Shown here one piece after another: positions 49,372 to 58,371 of a stretch of DNA of 64,000 bases (position 1 is its first letter; every line of letters starts with the position of its first letter). The notes under the pieces were generated by a model that made no database searches, had not been told where the DNA came from, and saw only the letters and a program-made list of their open reading frames with translations. A program made the position numbers and the translations under genes. This DNA is from Brumimicrobium ulvae (GTDB taxonomy: Bacteria; Bacteroidota; Bacteroidia; Flavobacteriales_D; Crocinitomicaceae). The stretch is taken from assembly GCF_947504225.1 (NCBI RefSeq), contig NZ_CANNGT010000004.1, positions 62,001 through 126,000 on the forward strand. The letters run 5' to 3'.

Positions 49372-51657
49372 ATGGATTATTTAGACGGATTAAACGAAAG
49401 TCAGCGCCAAGCTGTTGAGCACATTGACGGACCTATGATGGTGATTGCTGGAGCAGGCTCTGGAAAAACCAGGGTACTTACTTATAGAATTGCCCACCTA
49501 CTTCGTCAAGGGGTAGACTCTTTCAGCATCCTTTCTTTGACCTTTACCAACAAAGCTGCAAAAGAAATGAAAGAACGAATAAATTCTATTGTTGGAGGAA
49601 ATGAATCTATGAACATAACAATGGGAACATTTCACTCTGTTTTTGCAAGGATCCTTCGATATAATTCAGACAAACTTGGTTATCCTTCTAACTTCACGAT
49701 TTATGATACGCAAGATTCTAGAAGTTTGATTAAAACCATTGTAAAAGAGTTTGGTCTCGATGAAAAAATCTACAAACCCAATGCTGTTCAAGGAAGAATT
49801 TCTAGCGCAAAGAATAATTTAATTTCTCCAGCCTCTTACGAAGCTAACGCAGAAATCGTAGGAGAGGACAGAATGGCTAAAAAACCAGAAATTTTCAGAA
49901 TATATAAGGAATATGCAAAAAGGTGTTTTCAAGCGGGTGCAATGGACTTTGATGATTTACTTTATCAAACTAATGTACTATTGAGAGATCATCCAGATGT
50001 GCTTCATTTATATCAACAAAAGTTTAAATATATTTTGGTCGATGAGTACCAAGACACCAACTACTCCCAATACCTCATTGTTAAAAAACTAGCGGCTGTC
50101 TATGAAAACATCTGTGTCGTAGGTGATGACGCACAAAGTATTTATTCTTTCCGTGGTGCAAACATTGAAAATATACTCAACTTCAAAAAAGATTATCCAG
50201 ATTTCAAGATGTTTAAACTGGAACAAAACTATAGAAGCACAAGTAACATTGTCAATGCAGCCAATAGTATTATCAAACGGAATAAAGATCAAATTCAAAA
50301 AGATGTCTGGACTTCAAATACAGAAGGTGGTAAAATCAACATTATACGTTGTTTAACCGACAACGAAGAAGGAAGGGTGATCACTAACCGTATTTTTGAC
50401 ATTAAACAAAACGAAGGTGCCGATTACAAAGACTTCGCAATACTTTACCGTACAAATGCACAGTCAAGATCATTTGAGGAGTCGTTAAGAAAACTAAATC
50501 TTCCTTATAAAATCTATGGAGGGCTTTCTTTCTACCAAAGAAAAGAAATCAAGGACCTTATCGCCTACTTTAGATTAGCAGCAAATCCAAAAGACGAAGA
50601 AGCTTTAAAAAGAGTCATCAACTATCCAAAAAGAGGAATAGGAAAAACCTCGATGGATAGTGTAATTCTTACAGCTCGACAATATGATGTTTCTTTATGG
50701 GATGTTATTTCAGACTTTAATAGGTATCCTGTTTCAATAAGTTCTGGTGCTAAAAATAAAATCACTCAATTCGTTACGAAGATTCAAAGTTATGGTGCAC
50801 AAATGGATAGTGCGCCAGCCTATGATTTAGCCAATAATATAGCACAGTCTTCAGGAATACTAAAAGACCTTTATGACGATAAATCTCCGGAAGGAGTAAC
50901 CCGTTACGAGAATATTCAAGAGCTATTGGCCGGAATCAAAGAGTTTTCGGTTCAACAAGAAGAAAAAGATGAACAAGGAACTTTAAGTGACTTTCTGATT
51001 GATGTTGCACTACTAACCGATGCAGATCAAGAAAAAGAAGAAGACAAAAACACCATAACCCTAATGACCATTCACGCTTCAAAGGGTCTTGAATTTCCAC
51101 ATGTATTTATTGTAGGCCTCGAAGAGAATCTCTTTCCCTCTCAATTGTCGTTGACTTCGAGAACGGAACTTGAAGAAGAGCGAAGACTATTTTACGTAGC
51201 CTTAACACGTGCTGAAAAAACATGTACACTTTCTTATGTTGTAAGTAGATACCGTTGGGGACAATTGGTTACAGCTGAGCCAAGTCGTTTTATTGACGAA
51301 GTAGACAAATCTTTTGTAAATCATGAAAACGAAACCCGAGGCCGTTCAGGAGGGAGATCTTTAAGTGGATATCAACGACCAGCTGATGATAGAACTAGAG
51401 GCTTTGGGGCCTTAGGTGGAGGGACAAAACGCAAACTCAAACCCATGAATCAGGTCAGCTCTACACCTTCAAAAAGTGGTGGAGGCACAACTGACGAATT
51501 AAAAGTAGGTTACAATGTTGAACATGATCGTTTTGGTAAAGGAAAAGTTACTGCATTAGTTGGAAAAGGAAGCGATCAAAAAGCAACGGTTTTCTTTCCA
51601 CGCGTTGGACAAAAAACCTTAATTCTCAAGTTTGCAAAACTAACAGTCGTTGAATAA
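49372..51657 (+). CDS. ATP-dependent 3'-5' DNA helicase, PcrA/UvrD type
   Basis: 761 residues, superfamily 1A. Q motif GLNESQRQAV, Walker A GAGSGKT (27-33), motif II DEYQDT (224-229), motif III GDDAQSIYSFRGA, motif IV QNYRS, motif V TIHASKGLEF, motif VI VALTRAEK. After a Gly/Arg-rich linker (about 640-700) a C-terminal Tudor-like domain VGYNVEHDRFGKGKV resembles the RNA-polymerase-binding end of PcrA. Roles in the family are nucleotide excision repair, removal of stalled RNA polymerase or recombinase, and replication restart. The start fits the family N-terminus (MDYLDGLNESQ). Confidence 0.96.
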   Translation: MDYLDGLNESQRQAVEHIDGPMMVIAGAGSGKTRVLTYRIAHLLRQGVDSFSILSLTFTNKAAKEMKERINSIVGGNESMNITMGTFHSVFARILRYNSDKLGYPSNFTIYDTQDSRSLIKTIVKEFGLDEKIYKPNAVQGRISSAKNNLISPASYEANAEIVGEDRMAKKPEIFRIYKEYAKRCFQAGAMDFDDLLYQTNVLLRDHPDVLHLYQQKFKYILVDEYQDTNYSQYLIVKKLAAVYENICVVGDDAQSIYSFRGANIENILNFKKDYPDFKMFKLEQNYRSTSNIVNAANSIIKRNKDQIQKDVWTSNTEGGKINIIRCLTDNEEGRVITNRIFDIKQNEGADYKDFAILYRTNAQSRSFEESLRKLNLPYKIYGGLSFYQRKEIKDLIAYFRLAANPKDEEALKRVINYPKRGIGKTSMDSVILTARQYDVSLWDVISDFNRYPVSISSGAKNKITQFVTKIQSYGAQMDSAPAYDLANNIAQSSGILKDLYDDKSPEGVTRYENIQELLAGIKEFSVQQEEKDEQGTLSDFLIDVALLTDADQEKEEDKNTITLMTIHASKGLEFPHVFIVGLEENLFPSQLSLTSRTELEEERRLFYVALTRAEKTCTLSYVVSRYRWGQLVTAEPSRFIDEVDKSFVNHENETRGRSGGRSLSGYQRPADDRTRGFGALGGGTKRKLKPMNQVSSTPSKSGGGTTDELKVGYNVEHDRFGKGKVTALVGKGSDQKATVFFPRVGQKTLILKFAKLTVVE

Positions 51658-51680
51658 GTCATTTTTAGAAAAATGAATAC

Positions 51681-51717
51681 AAAAAAACCGTGAAGAAGAA
51701 TCTCCACGGTTTTTTTG
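51681..51717. terminator. Bidirectional terminator between the helicase and TPR-PD40 genes
   Basis: AAAAAAACCGTG (51681-51692) pairs with CACGGTTTTTTT (51705-51716) across a 12-nt loop. A-run and T-run on the two sides fit both convergent genes. Confidence 0.92.
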
Positions 51718-51732
51718 TATTAAAATAATAGG

Positions 51733-53103
51733 CTAAGGTATTTTCCATCCTTCTAAAAGAATTTCAAAGATGTCCATGCTTGCTTTATTTCCTTGCAACC
51801 TATAAGTTGACAAAATCCCTTTCTTTAGTTCTGGGTAATATTTAAAGAAAATATCATTGTTCACAGTATTAAAATTCGGTCCAAGGTTTTTTGGTTCTGA
51901 CCATGAATCACCAAGATTTTCAGTTACGTAAATATCATACCCTCCCATTCCTTTTCTACCATCAGATGAAAAGAATAAATAACGATTATCAGGTGTAATA
52001 AATGGCGTTGTTTCATTACCAATAGTATTCACTGTCATTGGTAACTTTTCCGCTTCCCCCCATTTATTTCCATCTTTGTAAACCACATAAATATCAGATT
52101 TAAATCTTTCACCTTCTCTATCACTCACAAAATACATCGTATTTCCATCAGCAGTTAAAGTTGGCGCTCCATCAAAATAAGAGGTGTTAATAGTCTTATT
52201 CTTAATTGGTCTTGGTGTTGACCACCTGTCTTCCTTTGTTCTTTCTGAAATACAGATATCAGAGCTTCTTGTTGGTTTTTTTACATCAACAACAGAGGTA
52301 TTTACCGTTAAGTAGGCGACTGTACCATCTTCAGAAATATGGCTTATTGCATCAAAGCCTTCAGAATTTAAACGTTCCACATCATTTGATGCTCTTGTCC
52401 ATTCATTATTCTCTTCGTCCCAACGAGTATAGTAAATATCTTCAAAATACCTTTGGTCCTCTGGGTTAATATTTCCACCTTTCGTATCTGGACGACGAGA
52501 AACAAAGAACATTTCATTTCCACCTCCTGTGACTACAGCACTATAGTCATCATATCCTGAATTTACATTTGAGCCCATTAACACTCTTTCATATTTTAAC
52601 TCTTGATCAGCAACAGACTGTGCATATTCAATTTCAGTTAAGAATTGTTGAAGGTTATATGCATTTTTCTTTGCATTTGATAGTTGGATATCAGCTAAAC
52701 CATAATTCATTCTAGCGCTATCGAGATAATTTTGTCTATGGTAGGCCTTTCCAATCAGAAAGAACACATCTCCATCAGTAGCTTGACTTAATGATTCAGC
52801 GATTTTAGCATATTTCAATGCATAACCATAATTATCCATTGAATAATGCGCTTCACCAATCCAGTAAGCTGCTCGATAGCTATATTTATCCCTCACATAG
52901 GCTTCTCTAAATTTTCGTAAAGCATCGCGTGACTTTCCTTCAAGGAAGAATTTCTTTCCTTCCTCAATGAGGTAAAGAGCAGCTGTACGATCGATAATCG
53001 AAGAGCTGGAATCAGTAGGCAAAGGAGGTAAACTTCTAACAGCGCCAAAACTTGCTGAGGTAGAAATTAATATTGCTGTAATAAGGTAAGTAAATAGTTT
53101 CAT
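51733..53103 (-). CDS. TPR and PD40 beta-propeller protein, exported
   Basis: 456 residues. Signal peptide about 1-20 (ends ASFGA). TPR-like helices about 40-165 (AAYWIGEAHYSMDNYGYALKY and the next pair). PD40 propeller repeats about 190-450, with TLTADGNTMYFVSDREG and YLFFSSDGRKGMGGYDIYV. The layout resembles T9SS envelope proteins of the PorE type, but the C-terminal OmpA-like domain is missing and no lipobox is seen. A role in envelope organisation is inferred. Convergent with the helicase gene. Confidence 0.87.
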   Translation of the reverse strand: MKLFTYLITAILISTSASFGAVRSLPPLPTDSSSSIIDRTAALYLIEEGKKFFLEGKSRDALRKFREAYVRDKYSYRAAYWIGEAHYSMDNYGYALKYAKIAESLSQATDGDVFFLIGKAYHRQNYLDSARMNYGLADIQLSNAKKNAYNLQQFLTEIEYAQSVADQELKYERVLMGSNVNSGYDDYSAVVTGGGNEMFFVSRRPDTKGGNINPEDQRYFEDIYYTRWDEENNEWTRASNDVERLNSEGFDAISHISEDGTVAYLTVNTSVVDVKKPTRSSDICISERTKEDRWSTPRPIKNKTINTSYFDGAPTLTADGNTMYFVSDREGERFKSDIYVVYKDGNKWGEAEKLPMTVNTIGNETTPFITPDNRYLFFSSDGRKGMGGYDIYVTENLGDSWSEPKNLGPNFNTVNNDIFFKYYPELKKGILSTYRLQGNKASMDIFEILLEGWKIP

Positions 53104-53155
53104 AAATAATCTTTAGTTAAGTGCTACTCTTCAAAAAAGCACATTTAATGATGAA

Positions 53156-53189
53156 CAAATGTACAATTTAACTATAAATATTATACCAA
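53156..53189 (-). promoter_or_regulatory. Possible promoter of the TPR-PD40 gene
   Basis: On the minus strand TTG (53187-53189), 23 nt, TACATTTG (53156-53163); the -7 is an exact match, the spacer is at the long end. A second TATCTTTG at 53187-53194 lacks a -33 partner. Confidence 0.5.
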
Positions 53190-53237
53190 AGATAAAAAAA
53201 TGTATCAATAGAGGCTAAAAAGAATACAAATGTTTCT

Positions 53238-54140
53238 TTACTCTGATTGCTCAATATCAGTTTTAAAGTCCTTCATATCAAACTCCTTATTATCTGCGTA
53301 AATATTTTTACTCAAATCTACTAAGTCATCCATAGCAATGGTAGCGGCAACAATGGTAAGAATAGGAGCAACAGAAGCCAACATCCACAATAAAAACTGA
53401 AAAGAAACAGTCCCTAACGTTTCAAAAGGGTGACCTAAAAACCCAGTAAAATCGACCATCTTCCCTAAATCTACAGGCACCAAAATAAAAACAGAATAAA
53501 TACTACCAATGGCAACAGCTAGGCCTCTGTGATTTCGAATAAAATGAATACTCTGATCAATATCCAAGCGACGGCGTTCATTTACGTAATCAATAAAACT
53601 AAATCCGTAGTAAAAGAAACCAATAGCGAATGTTAGGTAAAAAAACGGTGATTTATGAACTTCATCCCAACCCACTGCAGAAACCACAAGGATCAATAAA
53701 AAGAAGACATATTCCCACATTATATTTCGCATAGCAATGCGTAAACCTCTTTTTACATCATGTAAAGTTTGCTGCAAGCTGAATGGATATTCATTAGATG
53801 TTAGTTTTTTTTCTACTACTTGGGAAATTATAGAAAGCATCGGCGAAAGAATAACCACAACAATATATTTAGCGAATTTCATCAAGATGAGTCCAATGCT
53901 AATGCTTAATAACATTTTCAATAAAAACCAAATGGTTTCATTCATGTTGGTACATTCCAAACAACCTTGCTCATCAGACCAGCCTGCTTGCCATGTAGCA
54001 AACAGACTACCCACATAATAAATCAACAACATTAATACTGCGGGGATAGGCAGGTACCAGTACAATTTGTGCGTTCTTATAAAAGCAATTGCTTTCCAAT
54101 AGCTGCGGAGGCCTATTGCAAAATGTTTAAAGAAGTTCAT
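53238..54140 (-). CDS. EI24-domain (CysZ-like) inner-membrane protein
   Basis: 300 residues from the ATG at 54140 (MNFFKHFAIGLRSYW). An in-frame TTG three codons earlier is less likely. Five to six hydrophobic helices, with family-type segments WKAIAFIRTHKLYWYLPIPA near the start and FFYYGFSFIDYVNERRR. EI24/CysZ proteins are inner-membrane; CysZ itself carries sulfate in E. coli, but this Bacteroidota branch has no assigned substrate. The end is cytoplasmic and acidic. Own promoter; no operon partner. Confidence 0.86.
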   Translation of the reverse strand: MNFFKHFAIGLRSYWKAIAFIRTHKLYWYLPIPAVLMLLIYYVGSLFATWQAGWSDEQGCLECTNMNETIWFLLKMLLSISIGLILMKFAKYIVVVILSPMLSIISQVVEKKLTSNEYPFSLQQTLHDVKRGLRIAMRNIMWEYVFFLLILVVSAVGWDEVHKSPFFYLTFAIGFFYYGFSFIDYVNERRRLDIDQSIHFIRNHRGLAVAIGSIYSVFILVPVDLGKMVDFTGFLGHPFETLGTVSFQFLLWMLASVAPILTIVAATIAMDDLVDLSKNIYADNKEFDMKDFKTDIEQSE

Positions 54141-54159
54141 GCAGTTCAAGATTATTCAT

Positions 54160-54189
54160 CAAAATTAAGAAAGTGTAGAATTTAAACAA
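54160..54189 (-). promoter_or_regulatory. Promoter of the EI24-domain gene
   Basis: On the minus strand TTG (54187-54189), 19 nt, TAATTTTG (54160-54167), an exact consensus match. It leaves a leader of about 15 nt before the ATG at 54140, which supports that start. Confidence 0.83.
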
Positions 54190-54368
54190 TTAAACCTGAA
54201 AAGAATTAGAATTAGATAATAACTAAAGCCCATTTAATCAAAGTGATTTAGACCATTCCATAACTCAATGAACCTTATGCGGGAGTAGAATATACAATGA
54301 GAACAACTACCTTAAAACCTATAAACAAATGCATATTATTTTATAAGAAACAATTCCTACTTATTTAG

Positions 54369-54376
54369 TATCTTTG
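54369..54376 (+). promoter_or_regulatory. -7 element of purB
   Basis: TATCTTTG, an exact TAnnTTTG match, 31 nt before the purB ATG. No TTG at the usual distance upstream. Confidence 0.68.
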
Positions 54377-54407
54377 CATTTTTATATTTTACCTTAAAAA
54401 CACAACA

Positions 54408-55751
54408 ATGGATTTGAATACGCTTACCGCAATAACCCCAATTGATGGAAGATACCGTCGTAAAGTGGAAGAGTTGGCTCCTTATTTCTCTGAATTTGGG
54501 TTAATAAAATACCGCGTTTTAGTTGAGATCGAATATTTAATCGCAATGGTTAACACCGGAGTTGGTCCTTTATCCGATTTCCCAAAAAACAAATTTGAAG
54601 ATCTCCGAGAAGTCTATAAAAACTTTACAGAAGCAGATGCAAACACCATTAAAACTACTGAGAAAACGACAAATCATGACGTTAAAGCAGTGGAGTATTT
54701 TGTAAAAGAAAAACTAGAAGGACTAGGGCTTTCAAAATATTTAGAGTTTGTTCATTTCGGTCTAACTTCTCAAGACATCAATAACACTGCTGTCCCGTTA
54801 TCCATGAAAGAGGCGGTTGAAACTGTTTACATTCCAGAGTTGGAAAAGGTAATGTCTATTCTAAAAAAATATTCAGAAGATTGGTCAAAAATTCCAATGC
54901 TTGCCAAAACACATGGTCAACCTGCTTCGCCAACACGACTTGGTAAAGAAATTTGGGTTTTTCATGAGCGCCTTTCCATCCAATTAAACCAGCTAAAGTC
55001 CATTCCTTATTCTGCAAAGTTTGGAGGAGCAACGGGAAATTTAAATGCGCATCACGTAGCATTCCCTGAAAATGATTGGGTTAGTTTTGCCAACAATTTT
55101 GTTCGTGAACATCTTGGATTATCAAGAAGTCAAACCACCACTCAAATTGAACATTACGATAATTTAGCAGCTCTTTTTGATGCTATGAAACGCATCAATA
55201 GTATTTTAATTGATTTAAACCGTGACATGTGGACCTATATTTCAATGGATTATTTCAAACAAAAATTAAAAGAAGGAGAAATCGGTTCTAGCGCTATGCC
55301 GCATAAAGTGAATCCAATAGATTTTGAAAATTCTGAAGGAAACCTTGGAATCTCTTCTGCAATTTTAGAGCACTTAGCAGGTAAACTTCCTATTTCAAGA
55401 CTTCAGCGTGATTTAACTGATTCTACTGTTTTAAGAAATGTAGGGGTTCCTTTGAGCCACACTTTGATTGGGTTTAAATCAACACAAGTTGGACTTGGTA
55501 AACTTTTACTTAACAATGAGGCCCTAGATACAGATTTAGAAAACAACTGGGCTGTAGTCGCGGAGGCAATTCAAACAATCTTAAGAAGAGAAGGCTTTCC
55601 AAAACCTTATGAGGCGCTAAAAGGTTTGACAAGAAAAAACGAAAAAGTAACTAAAGAAACCGTTCATTCTTTTGTTGAAACTCTTGACGTTAGTGAAGCC
55701 ATTAAAAATGAATTAAAAGCCATTACTCCTCAAAACTATACAGGAGTATAG
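54408..55751 (+). CDS. purB: Adenylosuccinate lyase
   Basis: 447 residues. Catalytic H169 region THGQPASPTRLGKE and the flexible signature loop GSSAMPHKVNP (293-303) with the active-site serine S294/S295. It carries out two steps of purine synthesis: SAICAR to AICAR and adenylosuccinate to AMP, each releasing fumarate. Length and layout fit the E. coli-like class. Single gene with its own -7 element and terminator. Confidence 0.98.
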   Translation: MDLNTLTAITPIDGRYRRKVEELAPYFSEFGLIKYRVLVEIEYLIAMVNTGVGPLSDFPKNKFEDLREVYKNFTEADANTIKTTEKTTNHDVKAVEYFVKEKLEGLGLSKYLEFVHFGLTSQDINNTAVPLSMKEAVETVYIPELEKVMSILKKYSEDWSKIPMLAKTHGQPASPTRLGKEIWVFHERLSIQLNQLKSIPYSAKFGGATGNLNAHHVAFPENDWVSFANNFVREHLGLSRSQTTTQIEHYDNLAALFDAMKRINSILIDLNRDMWTYISMDYFKQKLKEGEIGSSAMPHKVNPIDFENSEGNLGISSAILEHLAGKLPISRLQRDLTDSTVLRNVGVPLSHTLIGFKSTQVGLGKLLLNNEALDTDLENNWAVVAEAIQTILRREGFPKPYEALKGLTRKNEKVTKETVHSFVETLDVSEAIKNELKAITPQNYTGV

Positions 55752-55775
55752 ATTAAACGAAACAGCATAAATATG

Positions 55776-55806
55776 AAAGCGCTCAAATTATTGAGCGCTT
55801 TTTTTA
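55776..55806 (+). terminator. Terminator after purB
   Basis: AAAGCGCTCAA (55776-55786) pairs with TTGAGCGCTTT (55791-55801) around ATTA, then a T-run. 24 nt after the stop. Confidence 0.95.
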
Positions 55807-55883
55807 TGCAATATACCAAAGCTCTCACTTGATAATCGTATATTCGTTATTCAATACAAACCAATTTCGTCGAGGAGTTTAAT

Positions 55884-57500
55884 ATGCATAAAGAAATAAG
55901 ATACCTTTATATCATCTGCACACTGATAGGGTTTCAGTTCAATGTTACCTCACAGGTATTATTTGACTACAATGACATCTCTGTTTTTTTTGGTGATCGA
56001 AATAAGTCGAGCAACACAATTCAAAGTTTGGAAAAAACCAAATCAGGTGATTTACTATGTGTCCAAAGAAAGACTTCCTTTTTTCAGATGTTTTCAAAAA
56101 ACAATTCAAAATATACTTTCGATTTAATTACTGATTACTCCATTCCAAAAGCGAAACCTATAAAATTTTATGGAAATGGCGAAAAATCGAATTTATTTAA
56201 CTTCACCTACATCGGTAATAAAGTATTAGGATTGTCTTATCGGGCTTCATTTCTTGATCAGTCGCCTAATCTCTTCTATCATTTAATCAATCCACAAACA
56301 AGTGGAAAAACAAATCATGGCTTTGCTATTTCCAGCTTTAATTCCTTACCAAAAGTTATGGATCTGTCGAGAATATCAATGGTCAGCAGTGTAGACGCTA
56401 GTTATGCAGCAATCATTTATATTCCACTTACGAAACCCAAAGATTTTACAACAATAAAGTATGTTATCTTGAAAGAAGATTTCTCTATCCTCATTGAAAA
56501 TGAGTTTTTCTTCCCCTTTGCATCACAGCAATACGAAACTCTAGAGTATTTTGTATTCAATGAAAAGCAACAAATACTAATTACTGGTCATTATGTAGAA
56601 AATCCGCCAGGGAATAATTGGCAAAACGAGGATAGGTTTTTTGAAAATATTTCAATTTCTCACATTAATAACAACACATTAAACTTAACAAAGCTCAATG
56701 AAAAAGGCAAGTATTTTACAGATGTTCAAGTGTTAGAAAAAAACGACAAACTACATATTAGCGCGCTTTACACATCATTTATTGATGGATATATCGAAGG
56801 AACTTATGTGGCAGTGGTAAATAAAAGAGGAGAAATAATAAAGGAGTTTTTCACTCCATTTTCGAAAGATATACGTTCGCCTCAAGCACTGAAAAATAAT
56901 TCTTTTTCGAATCAATTCAGGACAGAAGTAGAATACAGTAAGTTCAATATATTCGACATTCAAGTACTTAATGACGGATATCTTATTTCTTCAGAGTATA
57001 ATGCTCTCGAATACCGTTATGGAGGAACGGATGTTCCTGGAGCGACAAATGTTATAGATACCTACTACTGGAGTAGTGATATCATTGTGTCGAAAATTGG
57101 TCAAAATGGTCAACTTGTTTGGAATAAAGTTGTACCTAAGATTCAACGGTCGATCAACGACGGAGGTTATTATTTATCTACAGCCTCCTATTTTGATTCA
57201 GAAAAACTACATTTATTCTTTAATGACAATAGTCAAAATTATAGTGAAGGTGGTTTTTACAATAAATATGGTGAGGTACCAATGACTTCACAATTTAGTA
57301 AATCAAAAAACACTATAGCACATGTTTCAATAGATTTAAAGGACGGGGAGATATTTCGCAAAAAAACGCTCGGAAGGGCAGAAACCAAAGTACTTTTTGT
57401 CCCCAGACTTTCTACTTCATTCAACTCTACAAACACATTAATGATTTACGGACAAAGTGGAAATAAACACAGGGTGGGCAGTGTTAGCTTCATAAAATAG
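55884..57500 (+). CDS. Exported protein of unknown function, beta-rich
   Basis: 538 residues. Signal peptide about 1-24 (hydrophobic LYIICTLIGF, ends VTSQ). The rest is rich in aromatic beta strands with repeated patterns such as NDKLHISALYTSFIDG and QVLNDGYLISSEY, which suggest a propeller. No T9SS tail and no lipobox. No recognised family. The next gene (an outer-membrane protein) starts 88 nt downstream on the same strand. Confidence 0.75.
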   Translation: MHKEIRYLYIICTLIGFQFNVTSQVLFDYNDISVFFGDRNKSSNTIQSLEKTKSGDLLCVQRKTSFFQMFSKNNSKYTFDLITDYSIPKAKPIKFYGNGEKSNLFNFTYIGNKVLGLSYRASFLDQSPNLFYHLINPQTSGKTNHGFAISSFNSLPKVMDLSRISMVSSVDASYAAIIYIPLTKPKDFTTIKYVILKEDFSILIENEFFFPFASQQYETLEYFVFNEKQQILITGHYVENPPGNNWQNEDRFFENISISHINNNTLNLTKLNEKGKYFTDVQVLEKNDKLHISALYTSFIDGYIEGTYVAVVNKRGEIIKEFFTPFSKDIRSPQALKNNSFSNQFRTEVEYSKFNIFDIQVLNDGYLISSEYNALEYRYGGTDVPGATNVIDTYYWSSDIIVSKIGQNGQLVWNKVVPKIQRSINDGGYYLSTASYFDSEKLHLFFNDNSQNYSEGGFYNKYGEVPMTSQFSKSKNTIAHVSIDLKDGEIFRKKTLGRAETKVLFVPRLSTSFNSTNTLMIYGQSGNKHRVGSVSFIK

Positions 57501-57563
57501 TCACTTTACTAAATGTAAGGGTAAAGAAAACATGTAAAGTCAAATGATTTCCATTGTTCTTTT

Positions 57564-57571
57564 TAAATTTG
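57564..57571 (+). promoter_or_regulatory. Possible -7 element before the outer-membrane protein and kdtA genes
   Basis: TAAATTTG, an exact TAnnTTTG match, 17 nt before the ATG at 57589. No TTG at the proper spacing upstream. If real it supports the start at 57589 over the one at 57544. Confidence 0.5.
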
Positions 57572-57588
57572 TTCAATATATTTTCAAA

Positions 57589-58365
57589 ATGGAGAAAAAT
57601 AAATTATTTCGCGTCAAAGGCATCACTTTTATTTTTTGTGTATTTATTGTTTTTACAAGCCTTGCACAAAGAGACGCAACAAAAGCTATTGGAACACCGT
57701 ATGTAGGAGTTCAGTATGGCTTAAACTGGACAGGTGGCGACTTAGCCGACCGATACGGACTCACCAATGCTTTAGGTTCGCATGCTGGATACAAAACCAA
57801 ACGCAATTGGATTTATGGTGTAGACGGAAACTTCTTTTTTGGGAATGATGTCAAAATTGACGGTTTACTTCAGAACCTCCGCGATGCGAATGACCATATT
57901 ATGAACACATCAGGAACCCCAGCAATCGTATTGTTTTTCAACAGAGGATTTAATGTAAACTTATCCGTTGGTAAAATTCTACCTGTATTCAACCCAAACC
58001 CAAATTCAGGATTGATGATAAAAGTAAGTGCTGGATATCTATGGCACAAACTTAGAATAGAAACACAAGAAGATGAAGTCCCTCAGCTCGAAGGTGAATA
58101 TTTAAAGGGCTACGATCGTCTAACCATCGGTGTGAATACCTCCCAATTCTTAGGTTATAACTACATGGCGGATAGAGGAATTTTAAACTTTTATGCCGGT
58201 GTTTATTTTCAACAAGGATTCACTAGAAATCAAAGGGAACTATTTTGGGATCACCCCAATGAAAAGGTGGATAAAGACCTAAGAATTGAACATCTATTTG
58301 GATTTAGAGTAGGTTGGTTAATTCCAATTTATAAAAGACAACCAAAAGAATATTACTTCAACTAG
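57589..58365 (+). CDS. Outer-membrane beta-barrel-like protein of unknown function
   Basis: 258 residues from the ATG at 57589 (MEKNKLFRVKG, then signal core ITFIFCVFIVF, cleavage after SLAQ). An upstream in-frame ATG at 57544 would add a second hydrophobic stretch and is unlikely. The body alternates strands with glycine/aromatic turns: GVQYGLNWTGGDLADRYG, LNFYAGVYFQQGF, ending FGFRVGWLIPIYKR. No named family. The kdtA gene starts 6 nt after the stop, so they form an operon; the context hints at outer-membrane or LPS biogenesis (inference). Confidence 0.78.
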   Translation: MEKNKLFRVKGITFIFCVFIVFTSLAQRDATKAIGTPYVGVQYGLNWTGGDLADRYGLTNALGSHAGYKTKRNWIYGVDGNFFFGNDVKIDGLLQNLRDANDHIMNTSGTPAIVLFFNRGFNVNLSVGKILPVFNPNPNSGLMIKVSAGYLWHKLRIETQEDEVPQLEGEYLKGYDRLTIGVNTSQFLGYNYMADRGILNFYAGVYFQQGFTRNQRELFWDHPNEKVDKDLRIEHLFGFRVGWLIPIYKRQPKEYYFN

Positions 58366-58371
58366 AACCTG

